Notes: a model not told the origin generated them from the letters alone. DNA of 64,000 bases from Cohnella herbarum (GCF_012849095.1 NZ_CP051680.1:3870501-3934500); one strand, 5' to 3'; numbered from the stretch's first letter, positions 8,662-17,763 are shown. Program-made: numbers and translations.

Positions 8662-9594
8662 TTAGTCGACGGCAGGAATTCCCAAGCCTTTAGCGAACTT
8701 GCCGGATTGAACGGCAACGGAATTATGCCGTTCCAGCAATTGCAGACCCAGATGGGCTCTGTTCACTTTTTCCATGCATTGGATTCTGGCCACCTCTTTG
8801 TTATGAGCCCCTGCAGGGTAAACGCTAGTCGCGTTGCGCAGACCGAATTTCAAGTAAACCGGCGAGGCGATTCTTACGATTTCCGGAATCTCGTAATTCC
8901 GAATAAACCCGCCCATATCGTCCGGCGACTCGATATAGAGATCAACGGGCGCGTCAACGACCGTACGAATCGAAGACAATTGCGGAAGCGTAATATCTCC
9001 GGTCAAATTCAACGTATTGCCGCCAAGCTCCGTTATGATTTTTGCGCTTACCGGGTTAGTCGGACTCATCATCGCGGAGATCTTGACGACCAAGTCGGTC
9101 GGCAATTGTCCTTTGTTTTTGGCTTGATCGATCAGCGATACTAAGCCTTCGTCAGCGACAAGTACGCTGCGAATGCCTAGATCCGTCGCGCGAAATACAT
9201 CTTCCAACGCGTAGAGCAGTTGATCCATCCCCGCATGTCTTCCCCCAAGCACCTTACCGCTGGCGCTAAGAGCCATCCCGCCGATATCGAAGCTCATTCG
9301 AGGACCGACGAAGAGGCACACTTCCATCCCTTCCGTATTCCCCATCTGAGCCATGTCGCGGATCTCGGAGTCGCTTAACAGCATAATGCCGCTGCCCTGG
9401 GATACCCGATTCACCGTTATCCCGAATTTCCTGGACTCGGCGATGACGCTTTCCAATATTGCGGGTCCTTCCACGGAAGGAATCTCCACCCGGTAATGCG
9501 CACCGTCTTCGAATCTCTTTTCGCTTGTCGGGAGTTGGTACTGATCTTTGTCCGGCAGGCCAAGACTGGCCGCGAATGCTTGTGCTCTATTCAT
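8662..9594 (-). CDS. Uncharacterised barrel-like protein in a sugar-acid operon (possible keto-deoxy acid enzyme)
   Basis: 310 residues from ATG 9594, preferred over ATG 9618 because GGAGG sits 8 bases before 9594. It is soluble, with no signal peptide. Motifs seen in order are GAHYRVEIPSVEGP (about 27-40), RVSQGSGIMLL, VCLFVGPRMSFDIGG, VADEGLVSLI, DLVVKISAMMSPTNP, DAPVDLYIESPDDMGGF and VYLKFGLRNA. The alternating strand/helix pattern ending in Lys- or Glu-rich strand ends resembles a TIM barrel. Distant similarity to U32-peptidase-like barrels is possible, but the U32 signature is absent. Between a sugar-acid dehydratase and a ketoglutarate-semialdehyde-type dehydrogenase, the missing reaction is dehydration of a 2-keto-3-deoxy acid. 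That function is inferred from position only. Confidence 0.6.
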   Translation of the reverse strand: MNRAQAFAASLGLPDKDQYQLPTSEKRFEDGAHYRVEIPSVEGPAILESVIAESRKFGITVNRVSQGSGIMLLSDSEIRDMAQMGNTEGMEVCLFVGPRMSFDIGGMALSASGKVLGGRHAGMDQLLYALEDVFRATDLGIRSVLVADEGLVSLIDQAKNKGQLPTDLVVKISAMMSPTNPVSAKIITELGGNTLNLTGDITLPQLSSIRTVVDAPVDLYIESPDDMGGFIRNYEIPEIVRIASPVYLKFGLRNATSVYPAGAHNKEVARIQCMEKVNRAHLGLQLLERHNSVAVQSGKFAKGLGIPAVD

Positions 9595-9644
9595 CGCTAT
9601 TTCCTCCAAAGTCATCATCCGATTAGAACGGCTGACTGATTTAA

Positions 9645-11366
9645 CTATCCTCTTCCTACGGTCGGTTCGACGAATGGAACTTCATCTTCGGAAGCCGGAC
9701 GCAGGTTGTCGAGATCGCAGCCTTCGTCGGCTTGCAAGACATGATCCGCGTACATCCGCATATATCCGCGTTTGTGCAAGCGAGCAGGCGACCAAGCTTT
9801 CATTCGCTCGCTTATTTCCGCGTCTGTAAGCTCGACATGAAGCGTTCCCCGTTCCAAATCGACCTCGATCCAATCCCCGCTGTGGATCGCCGCGAGCGGT
9901 CCTCCGAGCTGAGCTTCCGGAGAAACGTGAAGGATATTGGTTCCGAAGCTTGTTCCGCTCATTCGCGCATCGCTAATTCTGACCATATCCCGCACGCCCT
10001 GCTTCAACAGCTTTTTCGGAATCGGCAGCGCTCCCCATTCGGGCATCCCGGCGCCGACCGGACCGCAATTTCGCAGAACGAGCACCGACGTCTCGTCTAC
10101 TTCCAGTTCTTCGCTATCTATTCGTTCATGCATGTCTTCATAACTATCGAATACGATCGCTTGACCCCTGTGCTTCCCGTTGATAAACGAACTCGCGGAG
10201 CGTTTCAGGATCGCGCCGGAAGGCGCCAAATTACCCGTGAGCACGGCAAGGCCGACATCCGTTTTGAAGGGTTCGCCTAATGTGGAAATGATATCGTCGC
10301 GGTAAGAGGGCGCATCGCGATAGGCTTCTTCAAGCGTAGTTCCCATAGCGGTAAGACGGGTCGCGTCCAATTGAGGAAGCAACCTGCCGATCACGGCGCC
10401 AAGCCCGCCCGCTTCGAAAAAATCGTCCATGCTGTGCTCGCCGCTCGGCTGAAGATTAACCATCAACGGAATGCCCGCGGACAGTTCTTCATAACGCTTC
10501 AAGGGAATGCGAATGCCCAGGCGCCCCGCGATCGCGGTCAAGTGGATAACCGCATTGGTGGAGCCCCCGATCGCCGCGAGCAGCTTGATGGCGTTATCGA
10601 ATGCGGCTTCCGTCATCAGGCTGGACGGAGTCAATCCCTCCTTGACCATCGCTACGATTCGTTTCCCCGTCTCTTCCGCCGCCCATTTGCGGCTTGCATG
10701 CGTAGCCGGAATCGTGGACGTGCCCGGAAGCATCATGCCGAGCATCTCGGACAAGCATTTCATGCTGGAGGAGGTCCCCATAACGGGGCACCCTCCCTGC
10801 GTGCACGAAATGCATTTTTCCAGCTCCGTCCATTCCTCTTCGGTTAACAGTCCGGCATTGTAATCATCCATTAACCGCCATAGATCGGTACCGTAATTCA
10901 CTTTCTTCCCGCGAAAAGTTCCCGACGCCCGATGCCCGGCGGCAAGCTGAAGCGACGGGATATTGCTGCTGGCCGCGCCCATAAGCTGGGCGGGAGTCGT
11001 CTTGTCGCATTCGCAGAGCATGACCGCGCCGTCGATCGGCAATGCCCGTATGGATTCCTCGAAGTCCATCGCCATCAAGTTGCGATAAGGCAGATCCGAA
11101 GGTTTCATAAAATCCGCGGGAGCCGTAATCGTATGCATCTCCAGCGGATAACCTCCGGCGAGCAGCACCCCGCGTTTGACGAATTCGACTAACTCTTTAT
11201 GAGGCGCATTGCAGCTATTCAAATCGCTCCACGAGTTGAATATGCCGATAATGGGTTTGCCTACGAAGGATTCCGGAACATGTCCATTCGCCCTCATGGC
11301 GGACAAATGCTGGAATCGCGTTTCCTTGGACGGATGTTTGAACCACCGATCGCTGCGCAAAGACAT
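9645..11366 (-). CDS. IlvD/EDD-family sugar-acid dehydratase (arabonate/xylonate type)
   Basis: 573 residues, the normal length for this family, which removes water from aldonates or dihydroxy acids using an iron-sulfur cluster. The three cluster cysteines are in place: DLNSCNAPHKEL (near 53), CECDKTTPAQLMGA (near 120) and GGCPVMGTSSSM (near 193). The substrate-loop signatures GGSTNAVIHL, NCGPVGAGMPEWG and ISDARMSGTSFGTN are also present. CDKTTPA, rather than the IlvD form CDKxxPG, points to the pentonate/hexonate dehydratase branch. The product would be a 2-keto-3-deoxy sugar acid. The gene starts 2 bp after the epimerase stop, so it is translated in one operon with its neighbours. Branched-chain amino acid synthesis is unlikely in this context. 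Confidence 0.85.
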   Translation of the reverse strand: MSLRSDRWFKHPSKETRFQHLSAMRANGHVPESFVGKPIIGIFNSWSDLNSCNAPHKELVEFVKRGVLLAGGYPLEMHTITAPADFMKPSDLPYRNLMAMDFEESIRALPIDGAVMLCECDKTTPAQLMGAASSNIPSLQLAAGHRASGTFRGKKVNYGTDLWRLMDDYNAGLLTEEEWTELEKCISCTQGGCPVMGTSSSMKCLSEMLGMMLPGTSTIPATHASRKWAAEETGKRIVAMVKEGLTPSSLMTEAAFDNAIKLLAAIGGSTNAVIHLTAIAGRLGIRIPLKRYEELSAGIPLMVNLQPSGEHSMDDFFEAGGLGAVIGRLLPQLDATRLTAMGTTLEEAYRDAPSYRDDIISTLGEPFKTDVGLAVLTGNLAPSGAILKRSASSFINGKHRGQAIVFDSYEDMHERIDSEELEVDETSVLVLRNCGPVGAGMPEWGALPIPKKLLKQGVRDMVRISDARMSGTSFGTNILHVSPEAQLGGPLAAIHSGDWIEVDLERGTLHVELTDAEISERMKAWSPARLHKRGYMRMYADHVLQADEGCDLDNLRPASEDEVPFVEPTVGRG

Positions 11367-11368
11367 GT

Positions 11369-12349
11369 CTAGATCACCTCTTCAATCCGAATCCGCGTTA
11401 TCGTCTGGGCTTGTTCGCCGGGCCGAAGAACGCGGAAACCGGTCAATTCCTCCGGAAGCTGCCGCAAATTGGGCGCGTTCGTGATCCAAGTATACGGCTC
11501 CGGACAAAGATAACCTTGTTTGGAATCGTGATTGTAAACCACCCAATGTTTGAACTGCTCGTCGGCGCCGTATACGACGCGAATTCCGGAGCCCGAATCC
11601 GTCAACACCGCTTCGTTCGCTCCGGCGTCGGCCGTAAGGAAAGCATCGTCCAGCGCGTGCCCGACAAGGCTTTTCCCCTCGCGCAATTGTTCCGAATACG
11701 GGATATCTACGAGCCCTCCGGTCGGCAGAAACCGTTCGTCCAACACCCATTGTTTGTCCGCATTAAGCGCGAACCGGCACGACGCCAAATCCCCTGAACC
11801 GTTAAACGGGAAATTAAAAGTCGTATGATAACCGAGCCCCCAAGGAAAGGGAGCGCTATCCCGGTTGCTAACCGTCGCTTCGACGGTTAGCGACGTCTGC
11901 TCCAAAACGTACTTCATATGAACGGTAAAGAGATGAGGAAATTGCGCTAGAATCCCTTCGTGTTCCTCCGAGTGAATGATCGTCTCCAGCACGATTCGTT
12001 CTCCCTCGGCTTCGGCTCTCAGGAGCTTCCACGGCGCGTCGAACAACAAACCATGGGTATGATTGTGTTCCGAAGGGTCATTGATATTAAAGCGATACTC
12101 CCTGCCGTTATATTCGAACCTGCCGTCGGCTATCCGATTCGGAGGGAATAGAATCGGCAATCCGTACATGAACGGATCCGCTTCGTACTCTTCCCGGCAT
12201 TGCGGGAATCGCAGCAAATCAAGGTTTTTGCTTAGGGAGCGCAAAGACAATAAATTGCTCCCCCATGACGGGACTAAAACGATTTCCAGTTCCTCGTTCC
12301 GCGCTCTTATCGCGGTTTCGCCGTAAAGGTCAAACCGTTCGATTACCAT
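11369..12349 (-). CDS. Aldose 1-epimerase (mutarotase)-family protein
   Basis: 326 residues with the galactose-mutarotase-like fold. It carries the histidine motif NHTHGLLFDAPW (about 95-105), a second conserved histidine in WGLGYHTTFNFP (about 175) and the glutamate loop YLCPEPYTWITNAPN (about 290), which correspond to the catalytic His and Glu of the family. It would interconvert the anomers of a freed aldose so that the neighbouring dehydrogenase receives its preferred form. It lies between the GH4 gene (13 bp upstream) and the dehydratase (2 bp downstream) in one operon. Sugar specificity cannot be read from the sequence. Confidence 0.8.
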   Translation of the reverse strand: MVIERFDLYGETAIRARNEELEIVLVPSWGSNLLSLRSLSKNLDLLRFPQCREEYEADPFMYGLPILFPPNRIADGRFEYNGREYRFNINDPSEHNHTHGLLFDAPWKLLRAEAEGERIVLETIIHSEEHEGILAQFPHLFTVHMKYVLEQTSLTVEATVSNRDSAPFPWGLGYHTTFNFPFNGSGDLASCRFALNADKQWVLDERFLPTGGLVDIPYSEQLREGKSLVGHALDDAFLTADAGANEAVLTDSGSGIRVVYGADEQFKHWVVYNHDSKQGYLCPEPYTWITNAPNLRQLPEELTGFRVLRPGEQAQTITRIRIEEVI

Positions 12350-12362
12350 ATCGCCAGCCCCT

Positions 12363-13709
12363 TCAGTTGAAATGCCGTCTCATCGCGGCAAGGCTCGGCA
12401 GTTGAAGAATCTCGTCCAACAGCGCCCGCGCCTGTTGTTCGGAACGGGTCCACGGATCCATTAGAATTAATTGAACAAGATCTTCATAGCTTCCGCTTTC
12501 GTAAGCTTGCAGCTCCATCTCGACGGGGGCGACGCGATCGCGCAGCGCATATTGAATGACGGGCTTAGTCAAGCCTTTGGTTTTAATGCCTTGAACGCCT
12601 ATTCCGCTGACGTAACAAGGAATCTCCACTTGAAAATCCAGCGGAATGCCAGGCACGTAATTGCTGTCGTTCAAAATATTGAGGATCATCACCCTAGGAA
12701 CATCGCACGCGATCGCTTCGATAAACGGGATCATCGGTTCCGTCGAATGCACCGGCGGGAAGCTATCCATCACTTTCTCGGCCGTATTCTCGGAAACTCT
12801 CCGAATTTTCTCTACGCCCGCGGCTCCGCCCGCGAAGTAAAGGTCGCGCCACCAAGCCTCGGGATCTTCCTTATAGAAGCGCTCCGTCTCTTCGTCCGCG
12901 TGATGCCAGGCGGGCCAAGCGCCGCCTCCCGGATTTCCCGTATCGCCGATCGGGAATACGCCGAACTTCTTGTATAGATCGAGCGCTTTCGGTCCCAACC
13001 AATCGCATGTACCGCATTGCTCGATATAAGCCGCCGATTTTTCTTCGATCCAGCGATCCAGAATGGGGAACGCGTCTTCGCCTTTGTAGCGGAACTCCGT
13101 CAACCAGATGAAATGGTTGACGCCCGGAATTTCGTACGTAATATGTGCCGGGTCGAGCCCGATGACTTCGGCGACGGCCCGTATTCCGTTCGAACCGTGA
13201 CAGAAGCCCGCGAGCTTGGCTTGCGGATACTTGCGCTGCAAATAGGTCACGCCGGCCATGACCGGATTGGATACGAGCATATACCAAGCATTCGGACAGA
13301 TTTCCAGAATGTCTTGCATCACCGACTCCATTAATTGCAACTGATCGAAGTTGATCCAGAATCCTTCATCATGCATGACGTGGAGGCTTCCGCCAAAACG
13401 ATACCCGTGCTTCCGAGCGATGTCCCATCCGTCTTTCAGACGTTGATGTCCTCCGATCAGCGCCGCGAGCATGACGAAGTCCGCTCCGCGAAGCGATTCT
13501 CTCCGATCCGTCGTTTTTTCCAGAACCAGAGAAATATTAGCCTCTTTGGCATACCGCTCGCAAAGCGAATAGGCGCTGTTCAGACGCTGCTCGTCGATGT
13601 CCATGAAGCTGATTACGCTGCCTTCAAGGGAAGGCGTAAGGCAAATATCTTTAATAAGGCTTAGGGAAAACATAGCCGAGCCGGCTCCGATAATACTGAT
13701 TTTAGGCAT
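12363..13709 (-). CDS. GH4 family NAD-dependent glycosidase (CHGx motif, alpha-glucuronidase-like)
   Basis: 448 residues behind GGAGG. The N-terminal NAD-binding loop is ISIIGAGSAMFS. The GH4 metal/active-site motif is FCHGSNGI (near 171), and the second conserved histidine lies in GVNHFIWL (near 199). GH4 enzymes hydrolyse glycosides by a redox mechanism using NAD and a divalent metal. In published family comparisons the motif separates specificities (CHSV alpha-galactosidase, CDMP alpha-glucosidase, CHEV alpha-galacturonidase, CHGx alpha-glucuronidase). By that rule this one is glucuronidase-like, though specificity drifts in this clade. It is cytoplasmic and would act on an oligosaccharide brought in by the importer encoded upstream in the same operon. 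Confidence 0.8.
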   Translation of the reverse strand: MPKISIIGAGSAMFSLSLIKDICLTPSLEGSVISFMDIDEQRLNSAYSLCERYAKEANISLVLEKTTDRRESLRGADFVMLAALIGGHQRLKDGWDIARKHGYRFGGSLHVMHDEGFWINFDQLQLMESVMQDILEICPNAWYMLVSNPVMAGVTYLQRKYPQAKLAGFCHGSNGIRAVAEVIGLDPAHITYEIPGVNHFIWLTEFRYKGEDAFPILDRWIEEKSAAYIEQCGTCDWLGPKALDLYKKFGVFPIGDTGNPGGGAWPAWHHADEETERFYKEDPEAWWRDLYFAGGAAGVEKIRRVSENTAEKVMDSFPPVHSTEPMIPFIEAIACDVPRVMILNILNDSNYVPGIPLDFQVEIPCYVSGIGVQGIKTKGLTKPVIQYALRDRVAPVEMELQAYESGSYEDLVQLILMDPWTRSEQQARALLDEILQLPSLAAMRRHFN

Positions 13710-13752
13710 GAGAAATCCTCCAATATCGTTATTTATTAAGAAATCGTCGACC

Positions 13753-14541
13753 TCAGATCGCGGCCGATGCCGCTCCGTCGATGCTCAGATTAGAGCCGTT
13801 GACGACGACGGATTCATCCGAGGCCAGGAACAGTACCGCGTAGGCCACTTCGCGCGTCGTAGCCATTCTTCCGAGCGGCTGCTGCTGTTTGATAATCGGA
13901 TACAATTTATCCATGCCTCCCATGCTATCGGCGAGCCGGACGTTCATATCCGTTTCGACCCACCCCGGAGAAATGGCGTTGCAGCGAATGCCTTTCTCGG
14001 CATACGAGACGGCGATTTCCTTCGTTAAGCCGATAATGCCCGCTTTAGAAGCGGAGTAGGCGGTATAACCCGGCTCCGTCAGCGAAGCCATCACGGACGA
14101 CGTATTGATAATGGAGCCGCCGTTTCCTTTGAGCATCTCGGGAATCGCTTTTTTGCACATCAGGAACATCGATTTCAAGTTGACCTGCAACACTTCGTCC
14201 CACGTTTCTTCGGGATAATCCTGAATATCGCCGACGGGCATGATGCCTGCATTGTTGAACAAGATATCGAGCTGGCCGTAGGCGTCGACCGCGCGGGCCA
14301 CCGCGCGTTCCGCGGTTGCCATCAAGCCGACGTTCCCGCATACGATTTCGCAGCTTCCGCCCGCTTCGCGGATTTCCGCGGCGACTTCGTTCAGCTTTTC
14401 TTCGTGCAAGTCGACCAGCACAAGCTTCGCGCCCTCTTCGGCGAAGAGCAGCGCGGTTCCTTTGCCGATTCCCGCTGCCGCCCCCGTGACGATGGCTACT
14501 TTCGAATAAAGGCGACCTTGCTTCGTTTGATTCGTACTCAT
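13753..14541 (-). CDS. SDR-family sugar dehydrogenase
   Basis: 262 residues from ATG 14541. That start is chosen because AAGGAAG lies 8 bases upstream, and the longer reading from 14568 has no ribosome binding site. This is a classical short-chain dehydrogenase: TGAAAGIGKG cofactor loop, VDLHEEK after beta-2 (the Asp suggests NAD preference), NNAGIMP, catalytic Ser in INTSSVMA, YTAYSASK (Tyr and Lys) and the SPGWVETDM segment. Placed between the importer and GH4/epimerase/dehydratase genes, it most likely oxidises C1 of an aldose (or a uronate) to the lactone or acid that feeds the dehydratase. No separate lactonase gene is present, so the lactone may open spontaneously. Confidence 0.85.
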   Translation of the reverse strand: MSTNQTKQGRLYSKVAIVTGAAAGIGKGTALLFAEEGAKLVLVDLHEEKLNEVAAEIREAGGSCEIVCGNVGLMATAERAVARAVDAYGQLDILFNNAGIMPVGDIQDYPEETWDEVLQVNLKSMFLMCKKAIPEMLKGNGGSIINTSSVMASLTEPGYTAYSASKAGIIGLTKEIAVSYAEKGIRCNAISPGWVETDMNVRLADSMGGMDKLYPIIKQQQPLGRMATTREVAYAVLFLASDESVVVNGSNLSIDGAASAAI

Positions 14542-14578
14542 GAGCATGACTTCCTTTCTTGTCCTCATTCGGTTTAGA

Positions 14579-15409
14579 TTATTTGACGGCTCCGATGACC
14601 AAGCCCTTGCGGATGAAACCTTGGAAAATAATATAAATGGCGATCGGCGGCAACGAGGCCAGCAGCAATCCGGACAGCAACAACGGATAATCGGAGCTGA
14701 ACCTGTTAAGCACGGTCGCTACGGCCACGGTTACCGTCTTCAGATGATCGGACTGCAAATAGATCAGCGGGGTCAACAGATCGTTCCACCAATTCGTCGC
14801 GTTAAAGATCGATACCGTGACTACGCCGGGAAGACTCATGGGAAGAACGACTTTAATCATCGCCTGGTGATATTTCGCGCCGTCCATTTTGATCGCTTCA
14901 AGCACTTCGTCGGGCATCCCCCTCATCAAGGAGGTAAGCAGGAATACCGTGCTCGGAATGGCGGAGACGGCCCAAATGACGACAACGGACACGATATGGT
15001 CGGTCCAGCCGATTCTGGACATCAACAAGTAGTTCGGAATGATAAAGGTGACGCCCGGAATCGTCATCGTGGCAATCATCGCGACGTAAAACCCGTTTCT
15101 GAACCTGAATTTCAATTTGGCAAAAGCGTATGCCGCCGGAACGGAGACGACGAGGCAAGCCACCATGCTAAGCCCCACGTATAAGACCGTGTTGCCGAAT
15201 AAGCGAACCAAGGAAAACCGATAAAACAAAGCTTTGAAATTATCGAAATACCACGTTTCGGGAAGCGCGATCGGGTGTTTGATATACTCGATCGTCGGCT
15301 TCATGCTGCTGAACGCCATGTAAAAAAGAGGATACATGGACATAATGGCGATGAGGGCGAGAACGATAAAAATCAGCAATCTAATCATTTTTGTCGAGGC
15401 CGTTTTCAT
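14579..15409 (-). CDS. ABC sugar importer permease (MalG/CUT1 type)
   Basis: 276 residues behind AGGAGG. It has six predicted membrane helices, beginning with LIFIVLALIAIMSMYPLFYM. The cytoplasmic EAA loop that docks the ATPase is EVLEAIKMDGAKYHQ...VVLPMSLPG (about 180). It pairs with the permease starting at 16285, 9 bp upstream, and the binding protein at 16346-17677. It precedes the catabolic genes, so the imported sugar is probably their substrate. No ATPase gene is in the window; related bacteria use a shared MsmX-type ATPase. Confidence 0.9.
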   Translation of the reverse strand: MKTASTKMIRLLIFIVLALIAIMSMYPLFYMAFSSMKPTIEYIKHPIALPETWYFDNFKALFYRFSLVRLFGNTVLYVGLSMVACLVVSVPAAYAFAKLKFRFRNGFYVAMIATMTIPGVTFIIPNYLLMSRIGWTDHIVSVVVIWAVSAIPSTVFLLTSLMRGMPDEVLEAIKMDGAKYHQAMIKVVLPMSLPGVVTVSIFNATNWWNDLLTPLIYLQSDHLKTVTVAVATVLNRFSSDYPLLLSGLLLASLPPIAIYIIFQGFIRKGLVIGAVK

Positions 15410-15418
15410 CTTGTCCTC

Positions 15419-16285
15419 CTACTGCTCCAAGCGCTTGGATATTTTCAACTGAATCCAGGTAATCAACATGACGATGAAAAACAGAAAAACCGAAAGCGCG
15501 CTCGCGTAACCCATATTGCCGCTTCTGAAGGCTTGAATGTAAATCATGTAATCGATCGGCGTCGTTTCGTAACCCGGGCCCCCGCCCGTAATCGAATAAA
15601 CCAACCCGAACAGTCCCACGAACACGTAAATGACGTTAACGATCGTAAAATAAAAGATGGCCGGGTACAGGGACGGGATGACGATGTAAAACAGGCGCTG
15701 CCGCCAAGTCGTGCCGTCGATTTTCGCGGCATCGAACAATTCGTTGGAAATGGAGGAAAGCCCCGATAGAAAGATAAGCGTGCCTTGACCAAGCGTTTGC
15801 CAGTAAAAGCAAAGGATCAAGATCATAAATTCGGTCGGGACCGTATTCAGCCAATCCACGGTAAAACGACCGAGTCCGATATTTTCAAGAAGGGTATTCA
15901 CGACGCCCCTATTGGTAAACATGGATTTCGCCAAGAAGCCGATAACTACCGACGAGAGAATGGCAGGCAGATAATAAACGGAACGAAAGAAACGCCAGCC
16001 GCGAACCTCCTCGTGCAACAGTACCGATACCGTGAGCGAGATCAACAAGATACCCGGAACGGATAATAAAAAGATCAAATTATTGCGCAACATAAGCGGC
16101 AAATCCCCGTTGCTTACGATGTTCTTGAAGTTATCCAGCCCTATGAACGCGGAATTGACCCCGTCCCATTCCGTAAAGCTATGAAAGAACGTATTAAACA
16201 TCGGATAGCCCACGAATATCGCCAATAGCAGAAAAGCCGGCAGCAAGGAGAACCAACCTACCCAGCGCTCTTGCTTAAGACTCAT
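15419..16285 (-). CDS. ABC sugar importer permease (MalF/CUT1 type)
   Basis: 288 residues from ATG 16285, which has AGGAGG 9 bases upstream; the ATG at 16291 is too close to it. Membrane helices start at LLPAFLLLAIFVGYPMFNTF. The EAA loop reads ELFDAAKIDGTTWRQ...IVIPSLYP (about 190). This is the partner of the 14579-15409 permease. It follows the binding protein gene across a hairpin-containing gap of 60 bp. Confidence 0.9.
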   Translation of the reverse strand: MSLKQERWVGWFSLLPAFLLLAIFVGYPMFNTFFHSFTEWDGVNSAFIGLDNFKNIVSNGDLPLMLRNNLIFLLSVPGILLISLTVSVLLHEEVRGWRFFRSVYYLPAILSSVVIGFLAKSMFTNRGVVNTLLENIGLGRFTVDWLNTVPTEFMILILCFYWQTLGQGTLIFLSGLSSISNELFDAAKIDGTTWRQRLFYIVIPSLYPAIFYFTIVNVIYVFVGLFGLVYSITGGGPGYETTPIDYMIYIQAFRSGNMGYASALSVFLFFIVMLITWIQLKISKRLEQ

Positions 16286-16316
16286 TCCCATCTACCTCCT
16301 TGCCTTTTGTAAAAGC

Positions 16317-16337
16317 GACCTCCCTTAGCGGGAGGTC
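16317..16337 (-). terminator. Intercistronic hairpin after binding protein, copy A
   Basis: GACCTCCC / GGGAGGTC with loop TTAGC, 8 bases past the stop of the binding-protein gene. On the minus strand it is followed by GCTTTTAC, only a short T stretch. It probably attenuates rather than ends transcription, giving more binding protein than permease. Confidence 0.6.
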
Positions 16338-16345
16338 ATTTTGTC

Positions 16346-17677
16346 TTACTTGCTCTTGTTTTTCAGAAGATCGTCGCGTTTCTGATCGATCTTCTTCATG
16401 AATTCTTCCGCCGTCATTTTCCCGCTGGACACCAGGGACTGCAGCGACATCATCTCGCTTGTCAACTCTGCGGGATAGACGTTATCCGGCCAGAAAATCG
16501 TGCTCGGTTCGTTCGCCATATCCTGCATCGTCTTGACTAAGGGATCGGATACGTATTCGTTCACGTCGACGTCGTTGACTACGGTAATGCGCGCTTCGCC
16601 GGATTTGATCTTGTTGATTTGTTCTTCCTTGCTCATCAGGAACTTGACGAACTCGGCCGCTTCTTTCGCGTTCTCCGAGTAATTCGTCACGACGAACGCC
16701 GCGCCGACGCCGCCGGGACCGCCATCGTGGATTTTGACGTCCTCGCTGAAATCCGGAATTTTCATGAAGCCGACGTTATCGCCCATCTCTTCGCTGAAGT
16801 TCGTGATGTCCGAATTGGCTCCCACGCTCATGCCGAGCTGGCCTTGAATGAACAATTGGCGAATGGAATCGTCCGCAATGACCAAATCTTTGTCGAAGAG
16901 CTCATGCCAGCCCTTCATGACGTTCACCAGCTTAGGATCGGAGAAGTTCGACGTGCCTTTGACCAGGCTGTCCAGACCCGGAATATCTACCGTCTGAGCA
17001 ATCCAGTAGTCGGGGACATGGAGGAAGCTGTCTTTGAACAATCCGAGCGGCGTCACGTTTTGCGCTTTGATCTTCTCGAGCATGGCCACGAATTCCTGGA
17101 AGTTTTTGGGACGCTGCGCGACCGGATCGACCCCCGCGTCGGCAAAGATCTTCTTGTTGTAAGCCAGGAGGAACGTGCCGTCCGTTCCGAACGGAACGCC
17201 GTAGGCTTTGCCGTCGTTCGTGAAGTCTTCCGTCGTTGCGCTCCAACCGACGATTCGGGCTCTTTCTTCCGCCGTGAAGTACGGATCCATCGGCTCCAAA
17301 AACTGCTTAAAGCGGAGCATGTACGAACCGGACCAGAGTACGGTCAGATCGGGACCGTTCTTGGCGATGCTGGCCGTTTGGAACTTGGCGAACAGCTCGT
17401 CTCCCGAAGGAACGTCCTGCACGTCGATTTTGACGTTCGGATGCAGCTTCTGATAACGTTCCACCGCCTGGGAAATATAGAAGTCTTCCTTTTTCTTGGA
17501 TTTGTTATTCTCATCAATGGTGGCAAACCCCGAATTCCAGAAAACAAGTTTGATTTGCTTCTCCCCGTTGCCGCTGGAAGAAGCGCTTTCATTTGTACCA
17601 CTGCTGCACGCGTTAAGCACGAGTGCCATTACCATGATCAATGTTGCGGTTACAACCGACCCTCTTCTTAGTTTCAT
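16346..17677 (-). CDS. Extracellular sugar-binding lipoprotein (duplicated, copy A)
   Basis: 443 residues. The signal peptide ends in a lipobox with lipidated Cys at 24 (MALVLNAC), so the protein is tethered outside the membrane. The body is a family-1 extracellular solute-binding protein (FWNSGFATIDENN, VDPVAQRPKNFQEFVAML, GPGGVGAAFVV). It delivers its ligand to the two permeases encoded downstream. It is nearly identical to the 24571-25896 product. Differences cluster at the lipoprotein leader and the last 15 residues, the pattern expected from recent duplication or continuing gene conversion. A pair of 10-base direct repeats 30 bp apart precedes its promoter. Confidence 0.93.
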   Translation of the reverse strand: MKLRRGSVVTATLIMVMALVLNACSSGTNESASSSGNGEKQIKLVFWNSGFATIDENNKSKKKEDFYISQAVERYQKLHPNVKIDVQDVPSGDELFAKFQTASIAKNGPDLTVLWSGSYMLRFKQFLEPMDPYFTAEERARIVGWSATTEDFTNDGKAYGVPFGTDGTFLLAYNKKIFADAGVDPVAQRPKNFQEFVAMLEKIKAQNVTPLGLFKDSFLHVPDYWIAQTVDIPGLDSLVKGTSNFSDPKLVNVMKGWHELFDKDLVIADDSIRQLFIQGQLGMSVGANSDITNFSEEMGDNVGFMKIPDFSEDVKIHDGGPGGVGAAFVVTNYSENAKEAAEFVKFLMSKEEQINKIKSGEARITVVNDVDVNEYVSDPLVKTMQDMANEPSTIFWPDNVYPAELTSEMMSLQSLVSSGKMTAEEFMKKIDQKRDDLLKNKSK

Positions 17678-17763
17678 GGATGCTTCCCTCTTTCGTTAGT
17701 TGATGTCTTGAAGCCAAGTATAGTAGCTTTCCTTAAGCAGATGAATGTCCTGAGCCAACCATT

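Noticed and set aside
9645..11366. Dihydroxy-acid dehydratase of branched-chain amino acid synthesis (ilvD)
   Set aside because: The CDKTTPA motif and the sugar-oxidation neighbours point to the aldonate dehydratase branch; no other ilv genes are nearby.
16619..17671. Long plus-strand open frame opposite the binding-protein gene, repeated at 24844-25938
   Set aside because: It is the exact antisense of a clear lipoprotein gene, has no ribosome binding site, and is present twice only because the sense gene is duplicated.
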